Source: Streptomyces camponoticapitis
GTDB taxonomy: Bacteria; Actinomycetota; Actinomycetes; Streptomycetales; Streptomycetaceae
Direction: 5' to 3'
NCBI RefSeq assembly: GCF_014646115.1
Contig: NZ_BMMV01000027.1
Span: forward strand, 1-64,000
DNA length: 64,000 nt
Under the pieces are notes generated by a model. That model ran no database searches. It had not been told where the DNA came from and saw nothing but the letters and a program-made list of their open reading frames with translations. Shown here in pieces: positions 24,383 through 32,034 of this stretch. Each line of letters begins with the position of its first letter. Within the stretch, counting starts at the first letter, position 1. Both the position numbers and the translations under genes were made by a program.

Positions 24383-25891
24383 TCACGGAGGCGTGTCACC
24401 GCGTCGTGCGGTGTCGTCGAGGAGTTCCGGCAGGTCTTTGAGTCGGTCGAGGCCTTTGACGGCGCGGGACGTACGGTGGTTGGCGGCCAGGCGGGCGCGG
24501 TGGCGGTGGAGGAAGGCCCAGTAACCCGCGGTGTACGGGCAGGCGTGGTCGCCGGTGCGGGCGGTGGGGCGGTAGGCGCACGGGCCGCACAGATCGCTCA
24601 TCTTGTTGATGTAGGCCCCGCCCGATGTGTACGGCTTGGTGGTCATGAGACCGCCGTCGGCGTACTGGGACATGCCGACGACGTTGGGAAGCATGACCCA
24701 GTCGTAGCCGTCGACGAAGCAGCGGTGGAACCAGTCGGTGACGGCCGCCGGGTCCCAGCCGTCCTGAAGGGCGCGGCTGCCGAGGACCATCAGGCGGGGG
24801 ATGTGGTGGGTCCAGCCGGTGTCCCGCACCTGGGCGAGCACGGTGGACAGGCAGTTGGCGGTGACCGCTTCGGCGTCCAGGTCGAGGAACCAGTCCGGCA
24901 GAGGTGTGGTGTGCCGCAGTGCGTTGCGGTGGCGGTAGTCCTCACCGAAGTGCCAGTAGAGGTGCCATACGTATTCGCGCCAGCCGGCGATCTGCCGGAC
25001 GAAGCCTTCGACACTGTTGAGAGGTGCGTCGCCGGCCCGGAAGGCGCGTTCGGCGCGCTCCACGCATTCGGCCGGATCGAGGAGCCCGAGGTTCAGGGGT
25101 GCTGACAGCAGGCTGTGGCTCAGCACCGGGTCCCCCGCCAGCATGGCGTCCTCGTAGCGGCCGAAGTCGGGCAGCCGGTGCGTGATGAAGTGCCGCAGCG
25201 CGGACAGCGCCTCGCGCCGGGTGGCGGGGAATCGCCTGGGGCCGTCACGGCCGACGAAGGAGACATCTCCGTCGCGCTCCCAGCGATCGAGGTCGTGCCG
25301 GACCTCGTCGTCGATGGCGTCCTCACGCGGCTGCCAGGGTCCGCGGACATCCAGGGTTTCCTGTCCGCGCGGTGGGGGTTCGCGGTTGTCGTGGTCGAGG
25401 TTCCAGCGCCCGCCGGCGGGCTCGCCGCCGTCCATGAGCAGGTCGTGACGGGCCCGCACCCAGCGGTAGAAGCTCTCCAGCCGCAGACCCTGTCTGCTGT
25501 CGGCCCACCGCGCGAAGTCGTCGTGGCTCACCATGAATCCCTTCGCCGGCAGGACCTCCACCTCCTTTCGCGTACGGGCGAAGTCCAGGGCACGGCGCGA
25601 GGTGGGATGGCAGACGGTCAGCGGGGCTGGCGGGTGCCCGAGGGCCTGCTCCAGACCTTCGGCGTACGTCTCGGCCCGGACATACGTGACCCGGTCGCCG
25701 AGTTCGGCGGCGCGGTGCCGCATCGCCGAGAGCACCAGATGCGCCTTGGCTCGGTGGAAACGGCGCCGACGCAGCACCGAGCGCGCCTCGATCATGACCA
25801 ACGGAGCGTGGGCGCCGGGGCCGCCGCCGCGCGGGTTGACGAAGTGCGGACCGAGTTGGTCCCCGAACAGCCAGTGGGGGCGTGGCGCCAT
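24383..25891 (-). CDS. FeS cryptochrome/photolyase-related protein (PhrB/CryPro group)
   Basis: This 502-residue protein starts at the ATG at 25891 (GAGAGG site; N-terminus MAPRPHWLFGDQLGPHF is typical). An alpha/beta antenna-like domain (about 1-130) is followed by the all-helical FAD domain. Features include 'NSVEGFVRQIAGWREYVW', 'LPNVVGMSQYADGGLMTTKP' and 'SGGAYINKMSDLCGPC'. Four conserved Cys (one in TANCLS, then LCGPC and ACPYT) fit the [4Fe-4S] cluster ligands of bacterial (6-4) photolyases such as Agrobacterium PhrB. A role in repair of UV (6-4) photoproducts or in light sensing is likely. It is not part of an evident operon. Confidence 0.9.
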   Translation of the reverse strand: MAPRPHWLFGDQLGPHFVNPRGGGPGAHAPLVMIEARSVLRRRRFHRAKAHLVLSAMRHRAAELGDRVTYVRAETYAEGLEQALGHPPAPLTVCHPTSRRALDFARTRKEVEVLPAKGFMVSHDDFARWADSRQGLRLESFYRWVRARHDLLMDGGEPAGGRWNLDHDNREPPPRGQETLDVRGPWQPREDAIDDEVRHDLDRWERDGDVSFVGRDGPRRFPATRREALSALRHFITHRLPDFGRYEDAMLAGDPVLSHSLLSAPLNLGLLDPAECVERAERAFRAGDAPLNSVEGFVRQIAGWREYVWHLYWHFGEDYRHRNALRHTTPLPDWFLDLDAEAVTANCLSTVLAQVRDTGWTHHIPRLMVLGSRALQDGWDPAAVTDWFHRCFVDGYDWVMLPNVVGMSQYADGGLMTTKPYTSGGAYINKMSDLCGPCAYRPTARTGDHACPYTAGYWAFLHRHRARLAANHRTSRAVKGLDRLKDLPELLDDTARRGDTPP

Positions 25892-26263
25892 GGGGTTGTG
25901 CCTCTCACAGCCGTTGCCTCGGGCGGGGGCGGCGCCGAGCGCCGCTCGCGCGGTGACCATCGGGTCTCCGGATCGGCCAATGCTGCCAGCCGCACGGACC
26001 ACCCGTACGCCGACACTCCGCCGGGCGGCAGCGGAGCGTTCCTGTCTGCCGGTGAGGTACAAGTCGCCGACCGGTCCGAAAGGATTGCAGGGCGACCTCG
26101 GACGTCTGTGCGGCCGGCGCACCTTGGCACGTCAGTGAATCGACTCCATCCAGGGAGCCCACGTTGGAACTTTCTCCGCAGCCGTGCGCGGAGCAGCAGT
26201 TCATGGCGGGCTGTTCGAAGGTGTACCGCGCCGGTCGGTGCGGTACAGGTTGTCGCTCGTGGT

Positions 26264-26298
26264 GAGTTGTCCGTGAACTCCTCCGGAGTTGTCCGTGA
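26264..26298. promoter_or_regulatory. Direct repeat GAGTTGTCCGTGA, period 22 bp
   Basis: Identical 13-bp copies lie at 26264-26276 and 26286-26298, two helical turns apart and about 100 bp upstream of the polysaccharide deacetylase start. The rest of the 503-bp gap (25892-26394) shows no convincing gene. Confidence 0.5.
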
Positions 26299-26394
26299 TC
26301 GGTAACGGGCGCATCCTCCGGGGCGCCCCCCTCGTCCTCGGAAGTGGTCGTGAGGCGACCGGGATCGGCGAGGGAATGCGCCTAAGGAGTGGAC

Positions 26395-27168
26395 ATGGCA
26401 CGGCATGGTGGCGGACGGGGCTGGTACGGCAAGGTCATCGGGGCGGCGCTTGGGGTGGCGATGCTCGCCACCGGTGCCTCGGTGTGGACCACGCAGGCCG
26501 TCACCCCGGGCGACTCGTCCGCGAAGCCCACCGCGCCGGCCACGCCGGGCAGTGACGTCAAGCCGGTCGCGGCGACCATCGCGCACGCCTCGGAGGACGG
26601 GCCGCGCGGCGTGAACATCACCATCGACGACGGCCCCGACCCCGTATGGACCCCTCAAGTGCTCGACCTGCTGCGGGAGTACGAGGTCAAGGCCACGTTC
26701 TGCATGGTGGGGACGCAGGCGCGGGCCCACCCGGACCTGGTGAAGAAAGTGGTCGCGGACGGGCACCGGCTGTGTGACCACTCGGTGTCCCACAACACCG
26801 CCATGGACAAGGATTCGCAGGCCTACCAGTCGCAGCAGATCCTCGACGCCGAACGCATGATCACCAAAGCGTCCGGGGGCGTACGCCCGATGTACTACCG
26901 CGCGCCCGGCGGGGCCTTCACCCCCTACAGCCGGCAGCTCGCCGCTTCCCGGGGCATGCGCCCGCTGGGCTGGAACGTGGACACCAAGGACTTCGAACTT
27001 CCGGGTACGGACGCCATCGTCGCCACGGTTGAGCGCGAGCTGCCCAACGGACCGACCCTCCTCTTCCACGACGCGGGCGGTGACCGCACCCAGACCGTCG
27101 AGGCCCTGCGCCGGCTGCTCCCCCAACTCAAGGAGCAGGGCTACACGTTCGGCTTCCCGGTGCGCTGA
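26395..27168 (+). CDS. Secreted polysaccharide deacetylase (NodB domain, CE4)
   Basis: The start is ATG 26395 with AAGGAG 5 nt upstream, giving 257 residues. A signal peptide or anchor (KVIGAALGVAMLATGASVW) and a short Pro/Thr-rich linker precede the NodB domain. Catalytic Asp and zinc Asp are in TIDDGPD, zinc His residues in HSVSH, and RAPGG forms the substrate wall. A late LLFHDAGG supplies the other catalytic His. The enzyme should N-deacetylate peptidoglycan, chitin oligomers or another extracellular glycan. It is convergent with the caspase-GAF-PAS gene, with 29 bp between stops. Confidence 0.9.
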   Translation: MARHGGGRGWYGKVIGAALGVAMLATGASVWTTQAVTPGDSSAKPTAPATPGSDVKPVAATIAHASEDGPRGVNITIDDGPDPVWTPQVLDLLREYEVKATFCMVGTQARAHPDLVKKVVADGHRLCDHSVSHNTAMDKDSQAYQSQQILDAERMITKASGGVRPMYYRAPGGAFTPYSRQLAASRGMRPLGWNVDTKDFELPGTDAIVATVERELPNGPTLLFHDAGGDRTQTVEALRRLLPQLKEQGYTFGFPVR

Positions 27169-27197
27169 GCCCGGTCCTGGTGGTTGCGGCCTTCCCC

Positions 27198-29009
27198 CTA
27201 CGAGGCCGGCCCGTTGTCGCCCGGACCCCTGCGGTACTCGATGTCCTCCACGTGGGTCAGCAGGTAGCGGGGGCCGTCCACCGCGTCGGCGACCACCGAG
27301 TTACGCATGGACACCCACACATAGCTGTTGTCCCGTCGCGCCAGACGCAGTTCGGCGCGGCCCCCCTCGGCCGAGGTGCGGAGCAGGGTCCCGATGTCCT
27401 CGGGGTGAACGAGATCCGAGAACGAGTATCGGCGCAACGCGGACGCCGGGCGGCCGAGCAGGCGGCACAGCGCGTCGTTGGTGCGCAGGATCCGACCGTG
27501 CTGATCGCCGCCCATCTCGGCCATGACCATGCCGCTGGGCGCAAACTCGAATGCCTGCCGGAACGACTCCTCGCTGGCGCGCAGCGCCTGCTGCTCCCGT
27601 TCCAGGCGCGCCAGGGCCCGCTGCATGTTGCCACGCAGCCGGGCGTTGCTGATGGCGACCGCCGCGTGGGCCGCGTAGACCTGAAGCGCCTCCCGGCCCC
27701 ACGGGCCGGGGCGCTGGCCGTCACTCGGTCGGTCGACCGATATGACACCGAGAAGCTCCCCGTCGCCCTGCCTCGCCAGGTACATCGGTGCGAACAGCCG
27801 GTCGTCGGGGTGCCATTCGCCCTCGAACCGGGGGTAGCGTCCCTCGGTGTGCCATTGCGGTACGTCGTCGTCGTCCAGGACCCGGCCCTCGCTGTGCGGG
27901 ATGAAGCGGAGGGAGCCCCACGCCTCGCCCATCGAGAGGCGTCGGTCCCAGGAAGCACGCGGGCCCACTCTGCCGGAGAGCAGGGCCTCGGCGTTGGGGT
28001 CGCCGGAGAAAGCGGCGACCACGAGGTCGCCGTCCGGGCGGACCAGATTGACGGCGGCGAGTTCGTATCCGAGTCCCGCGACGATGCCGTCGGCGACGGA
28101 CTGAAGGGTGTCGGCCAGGCTCCGCGCGGGCGAGACCTGAGTGATGAGCTGGTCGAGCAGGCTACGGAGGGTGGCGAGCCGGACGTACGGCTCCGACTCC
28201 ATTGCCACCGGCTCGGCGTGGCGCCCGGCGGTCGCGTGTGCCGCGCTCCAGTTGTCCCAACCGCGCCGCGAGGTCGCGGTCACGGGCTGGAAAGCCGTAT
28301 TACGAAGGAAAGGTGCCTTGCCGAGCCTGTCACGGCAGAGCCGGTGCGGCTCGGGCAGGGCCTTCAGACCGAGCTCCACCCGCAGCCGCTGGTAGATCGT
28401 GTCCAGATCGAGGAATTCCTCGCCCTCCAGGACACCGTCCCTGATCAGTCTGATCAGTTCGCCGGTGAACGCGGTGAAGCGCTCGCCGGGCGGGGACACC
28501 GCTACCGCGTTCTCGGCGGCGGCGGCGAGCAGATAGGTACCCTCGACCTCCAGTTCGGCGCCGGCGGACTGGGTGCCGAAGGTGCGCGCGCTGTAGCAGC
28601 AGTCGGCGATGAGGATCCGCCGGGCGGCGGGACTGTGTTCGATCGACCGGCGGATCCATTCGTACGGAACGGCCGTGTCGTGCACGGACATCCGGTCGCT
28701 GTCACCGACGGCCAGGTGCAGTTGGCCCGTCCTCGGTTCGATCAGCCCGTGCCCCGCGTAGTACACGAGCAGGGTGTCCTCGGCGGCTTCCGCCGCCTCC
28801 GCAACCGACTTGGAGAGCTGACGCGGCGTCTGTGGATCGAGCAACATCTGGCAGTTCTCGGGGGGAAGCCCCCAGATGTCCTTCTGTGCGAAGAGATCCG
28901 CGAGAGTCCGCACCCCGGCCTCGACGGCGGGCAGATCGTGGAGCGTGTCGAAGGCGCCGACTCCTATGAGCAACGCGCGCGACTTCGCGGGGTCAGGTGG
29001 GTTCGCCAC
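27198..29009 (-). CDS. Caspase-like protease fused to GAF and PAS sensor domains
   Basis: This 603-residue protein starts at GTG 29009, 17 nt inside the upstream EACC1 gene. A C14 caspase fold covers about 1-240: N-terminal strand ALLIGVGAFD, catalytic His in LVYYAGHGL and catalytic Cys in LIADCCYSAR. A linker is followed by a GAF domain (about 285-455, ending VYAAHAAVAISNAR), a short coiled coil and a PAS domain (about 475-590: FRQAFEFAPSGMVMAEM, then the LVHPEDIG motif). Caspases paired with EACC1 are predicted effectors of bacterial conflict or cell-suicide systems. Fusing the protease to two small-molecule-sensing domains implies direct activation by a ligand or redox cue. No NTPase is visible. 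Confidence 0.9.
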   Translation of the reverse strand: MANPPDPAKSRALLIGVGAFDTLHDLPAVEAGVRTLADLFAQKDIWGLPPENCQMLLDPQTPRQLSKSVAEAAEAAEDTLLVYYAGHGLIEPRTGQLHLAVGDSDRMSVHDTAVPYEWIRRSIEHSPAARRILIADCCYSARTFGTQSAGAELEVEGTYLLAAAAENAVAVSPPGERFTAFTGELIRLIRDGVLEGEEFLDLDTIYQRLRVELGLKALPEPHRLCRDRLGKAPFLRNTAFQPVTATSRRGWDNWSAAHATAGRHAEPVAMESEPYVRLATLRSLLDQLITQVSPARSLADTLQSVADGIVAGLGYELAAVNLVRPDGDLVVAAFSGDPNAEALLSGRVGPRASWDRRLSMGEAWGSLRFIPHSEGRVLDDDDVPQWHTEGRYPRFEGEWHPDDRLFAPMYLARQGDGELLGVISVDRPSDGQRPGPWGREALQVYAAHAAVAISNARLRGNMQRALARLEREQQALRASEESFRQAFEFAPSGMVMAEMGGDQHGRILRTNDALCRLLGRPASALRRYSFSDLVHPEDIGTLLRTSAEGGRAELRLARRDNSYVWVSMRNSVVADAVDGPRYLLTHVEDIEYRRGPGDNGPAS

Positions 29010-29412
29010 GCTCGTCCCCGCCCGCGTCCGTGTCCCCTTGCCCGGCCCCCCGCACGTCGGTCCGGTCAGCGGTCAGCGACTCCAGCAGGCGCCGCGTCTC
29101 CTCGGGCGAGGAGTCGGAGATGGTGACCCTGACACCGTCGGGGCGTTCCACGGTGACGACCGGCCGTCCTGGCCGTGTCGCTCGCCAAGCGGCGATGGAC
29201 AGGGCGAGCGACGCGGCGGCGAAGCCGCTGCTCACAGCCAGCGAGATCAGGTCGATCACGTCACCCTGTGCTCCCGCCCGCGGCGACCGTGCCGTGCCGA
29301 GTACGGGGCGCGCGTGACGTCGGGCCGCGGGCTCCGCGAGCAGCCAGGCGTGCAGTGAACGCAGCTCGCCCTCCGCCGTGTCTTCGTCCTCCAAGCCGAC
29401 GCCCAGTCTCAC
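28993..29412 (-). CDS. Effector-associated constant component EACC1-like protein
   Basis: I place the start at GTG 29412 (AAGGGG 5 nt upstream), giving 139 residues. The longer frame from ATG 29481 has no ribosome site. The N-terminus VRLGVGLEDEDTAEGELRSL then HAWL is the acidic strand-helix of EACC1. A hydrophobic helix (DVIDLISLAVSSGFAAASLA) and a strand pair VTVERPDGVRVTI follow, then a disordered acidic tail. EACC1 is known from computational work on actinobacterial conflict systems, encoded next to caspase or trypsin effectors. The 3' end overlaps the caspase start by 17 nt, so the two are translationally coupled. The family call is from memory and needs an HMM check. Confidence 0.75.
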   Translation of the reverse strand: MRLGVGLEDEDTAEGELRSLHAWLLAEPAARRHARPVLGTARSPRAGAQGDVIDLISLAVSSGFAAASLALSIAAWRATRPGRPVVTVERPDGVRVTISDSSPEETRRLLESLTADRTDVRGAGQGDTDAGGDERGEPT

Positions 29413-29490
29413 CGCGACCCCTTCGTTTCGGCCCACCCACGACGGCGGGTGGGACAGTTTAGGGCCGATGGCGCGGAGCATGACATTCCG

Positions 29491-29613
29491 GTGATCAGCT
29501 ACACGATCAAGGGTCCGTACTCCGGTGACGAGGTCTGCGTCACGGTGCGCGCGGCCAACGCGTACGGCGCCTCCGCCTGGGCGGAGAGCTTGTGTGAATC
29601 GGTGCCCTACTAA
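29491..29613 (+). pseudogene. Fibronectin type III domain, 3' fragment
   Basis: The frame ending at TAA 29613 reads SYTIKGPYSGDEVCVTVRAA then NAYGASAWAE, the unmistakable second half of an FnIII domain (strands E-G with the conserved Tyr/Ala-N pattern). Upstream, the frame is open for only about 20 codons, across the EACC1 start region on the other strand, and has no ribosome site. It looks like the tail of a secreted protein whose 5' part was lost. Confidence 0.65.
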
Positions 29614-29744
29614 TGGCCGTTGGTCGTGTGTCCGCGCACTGTCACAGGTCGCCGACAGCGCAACCGAGCGGGCCGGTTCCCCTCTCTTGCAGTGCGGCCG
29701 GACCGACCGGTTCGCCGCCCGCATCAGCCGAGGAGACATCAGCC

Positions 29745-30665
29745 ATGTCCGAGACATCGACTTCCCTGGTCCGGCGGCTTCGTGGCCGGGTCATGGGACT
29801 CGGCGCGGCCGGTACGGTCCTCGCCCTCGCCGCCCCGTTCACCGCGACCGCCGTGGCCGGCCAGGCCAAAGCCGCCGCACCCGACCCGGTCTCCGTCCTG
29901 ACGTACACCGCCAAGGAGCGCAAGGAAGCCCTCGCCTACTGGACGCCCGCCCGCATCAAGGCCGTCGGGAAGTCCGTGGACCTGGGTCCCACCGGACCCA
30001 AGGCCAAGCCGTACACGGGTGTCGCGCTGAAGACCGTGGGACGGCTGTTCTTCGTCAACTCGCGCGGTGCCGACACCTGGTGCACGGCCACCGCCGTGAA
30101 GAGCGCCAACCGCTCCGCCGTGATGACCGCGGCCCACTGCGTACGCCTGGGCTCCGCTCCTGGCATGACCAACTCCTCGATGGTGTTCGTCCCCGGCTAC
30201 AGCAAGGGCAAGAAGCCGTACGGCACCTTCGCGGTCCGGACCGCGGCGACCCCCCGCACCTGGGTGAACGACTCCACGAACGACGTGTCCGCGCTGATCG
30301 TCGACGCCGACAAGAGCGGCCGTAAGCTCACCGACGTCGTGGGCGGCCAGGCCATCGCCTTCAACCGCGCCGTCGGCGGCACCGTCTCCAGCCTCGGCTA
30401 CTCCGCCACCCGCCCGCAGCTCGGCGAGGAGCTCCTCCGCTGCGCCGGAACGGCGAAGAAGGAGATCGGTATGCAGGCCATCCCCTGCGACATGACCGGC
30501 GGCTCCAGCGGCGGCCCGTGGCTGGCCGACTTCAACGCCACCACCGGCAAAGGCGTGCTGGTCTCGGTCAACGCCGCGCTGGACTCCATGACACCGACCA
30601 AGATGTACGGAGAGGTGCTGGGGGCCACGGCGAAGAAGGTGTACGACCGGGCCCAGAATGGCTGA
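29745..30665 (+). CDS. Secreted trypsin-like serine protease (S1)
   Basis: The start is ATG 29745 with GAGGAGA upstream; the product is 306 residues. A twin-Arg-containing signal region (LVRRLRGRVMGLGAAG) precedes a short propeptide. The catalytic triad is visible: His in VMTAAHC, Asp in NDVSALIV, Ser in GGSSGGPW. Four Cys suit two disulfides, as in extracellular trypsin-like proteases of streptomycetes. It is divergent from the EACC1-caspase pair, and its secretion signal argues for an extracellular digestive role rather than membership of that system. Terminators follow directly. Confidence 0.9.
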   Translation: MSETSTSLVRRLRGRVMGLGAAGTVLALAAPFTATAVAGQAKAAAPDPVSVLTYTAKERKEALAYWTPARIKAVGKSVDLGPTGPKAKPYTGVALKTVGRLFFVNSRGADTWCTATAVKSANRSAVMTAAHCVRLGSAPGMTNSSMVFVPGYSKGKKPYGTFAVRTAATPRTWVNDSTNDVSALIVDADKSGRKLTDVVGGQAIAFNRAVGGTVSSLGYSATRPQLGEELLRCAGTAKKEIGMQAIPCDMTGGSSGGPWLADFNATTGKGVLVSVNAALDSMTPTKMYGEVLGATAKKVYDRAQNG

Positions 30666-30687
30666 TTGATTCCCGAGCTCGACAGGA

Positions 30688-30714
30688 AAGCCCCAGGCCG
30701 CTGGTCTGGGGCTT
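30688..30714 (+). terminator. Terminator after the S1 protease
   Basis: AAGCCCCAG and CTGGGGCTT form a perfect 9-bp stem with a 9-nt loop, 22 bp after the stop codon, followed by a short pyrimidine run. Confidence 0.75.
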
Positions 30715-30747
30715 CACCATTCCGTGAACTGTGCCGGCCTACGCGAA

Positions 30748-30777
30748 ACGCTCGGCCGGGATATCCCGGCCGAGCGT
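30748..30777. terminator. Perfect 30-bp palindrome between convergent genes
   Basis: ACGCTCGGCCGGGAT is followed directly by its exact reverse complement, then CCCTTTC. It lies between the convergent S1 protease and the gene at 30843-31439 and should terminate transcription in both directions. A role as a protein site cannot be excluded. Confidence 0.7.
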
Positions 30778-30842
30778 CCCTTTCGAATTCGCCACCGAGA
30801 GGGTCTTTTATGCCCCCTCGTAACTTCTAGGCTGTCACCAGA

Positions 30843-31439
30843 TCAGATCGTGGGTGTTTCATCGACGACTTCCTTGTGCGGTTCCACAATGAACTTCCAG
30901 CCTTCGCTCGGCTCCAGGAACCGCACTCGGGTCGGGTAGATGTCCAGGGCGCGGCGGTCGCGGTTCTGGCTCGCGCTCTTCCGACCCCGGACCGGCTCCT
31001 CGAACAGGTCGACCTTGACGTCCGGCACCGCGACGACCTCCTCGCTCCAGCGCTGGACGATCCCCGCGCCGAACGCGTCGCGCGCGGCGGAGTAGAGCGC
31101 CTCCAGGGCTTCCTTGTTGCCGTTGGGCACGAAGAGGGCGAGGTTCAGGACGACGCCGGCGCTCTGGAGAACCTCGATCTCCTCCCCTGCCTTGTCGGCG
31201 ACCCAGATCCCGCGCTCTTCGGCGTTGTCCGGGAGAACATGGATTTCCTCACCGAATACCGTCTTTACGGCGAAGGACCCTCCCTCGGAATTCTTTCCCG
31301 GCTCCGAAAGGAATGCCGGGGCGTAGCAGTCGAGAGGAAGGCCATCCGTCTCTGCCGAGACGAAGATGGCGTCCTGGACGCCCAACTCTGCGACCTCCCC
31401 GGCCGTAAGACGTCGAGCCGTAACCTTCTCGGTGTTCAC
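30843..31439 (-). CDS. Hypothetical protein, 198 aa
   Basis: The start is GTG 31439 with AAGGGGA 5 nt upstream. The product is acidic, soluble and without a signal peptide. It has beta-rich segments (FAVKTVFGEEIHVLPDNAEE, then RGIWVADK) followed by a helical stretch (LEALYSAARDAFGAGIVQRW), and ends with a basic patch and PTRVRFLEPSEGWKFIV. I do not recognise the family. It is flanked by the 30-bp palindrome downstream and an AT-richer upstream region of about 180 bp that probably holds its promoter. Confidence 0.8.
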   Translation of the reverse strand: MNTEKVTARRLTAGEVAELGVQDAIFVSAETDGLPLDCYAPAFLSEPGKNSEGGSFAVKTVFGEEIHVLPDNAEERGIWVADKAGEEIEVLQSAGVVLNLALFVPNGNKEALEALYSAARDAFGAGIVQRWSEEVVAVPDVKVDLFEEPVRGRKSASQNRDRRALDIYPTRVRFLEPSEGWKFIVEPHKEVVDETPTI

Positions 31440-31621
31440 GCCATTCCCCTTTTTCTCGTGGCGTCCTGTGAATTCGATAAGACTCTACCACGAAAAAGGG
31501 CGGGCCAGTTCCAGTTACGCATGCCGCACACCCCCGAAAAAGCACCGCTCAGCGCTTCGAATGAATTCTTCCGACAGAACCCGATTCGGCGTCTATTACG
31601 ACAGGGAAGTGAGCGGCTAAT

Positions 31622-31843
31622 TCACCCTTGGCTCTCCGGCGGATCGGTGCGATCCGCGTAGACACCTTCCAGGAGGCCGGTACCCTGACCGATCTCGATC
31701 AGATAGCCGTCCGGATCCTTCAGGTAGCAGCGGAGCTCGGCCTTGCGGTCGAGGGGCTCGGTGAGGAACCGCGCGCCCTTGGCCAGCGCCTGCTCGTAGA
31801 AGGCCGCGATGTCGGCCACCCGTACGTTGAGAAAGGAGGACAC
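31622..31843 (-). pseudogene. VOC/glyoxalase-family protein, truncated
   Basis: The 73 codons from GTG 31843 encode only the C-terminal beta-alpha-beta-beta-beta module of a VOC-superfamily protein (LNVRVADIAAFYEQALAKGA, then KAELRCYLKDPDGYLIEIGQ with the conserved Glu). Full members have about 120 residues or more. In the same frame about 25 more upstream codons read sensibly, but no start or N-terminal metal-binding half is found. The gene is therefore probably a decayed remnant, unless a short single-module form is functional. Confidence 0.6.
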
Positions 31844-31975
31844 CGGGTCACCGGGTTCTTCCTTCCGCTCGGTGCGAATCGGCCCCCGTCCCGTCCACCT
31901 TGCGCAGCGTTCCGATCCCCCGCAACTTCGCCCTCAGGTGTGAGCGGCTCGTCGTCGTCCGGACCGCGCACAGCG

Positions 31976-32007
31976 GAAAGGGCGCCCCCGGAAGGGGACG
32001 CCCTTTC
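31976..32007 (-). terminator. Terminator after the LAxTG surface protein gene
   Basis: GAAAGGGCG-c-CCCC and GGGG-a-CGCCCTTTC pair around GGAA, a tetraloop of the stable GNRA class. It lies 28 bp beyond the stop at 32035. Confidence 0.75.
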
Positions 32008-32034
32008 TCACCGTGCGGTCAGGTCGAAGCCGTG

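Noticed and set aside
27180..29126. 648-codon plus-strand frame opposite the caspase gene
   Set aside because: Shadow of the caspase-GAF-PAS gene; composition and lack of motifs argue against coding.
29745..30665. The S1 protease as third member of the EACC1-caspase system
   Set aside because: It is divergent, has a secretion signal and resembles ordinary extracellular proteases, whereas conflict-system trypsins are cytosolic.
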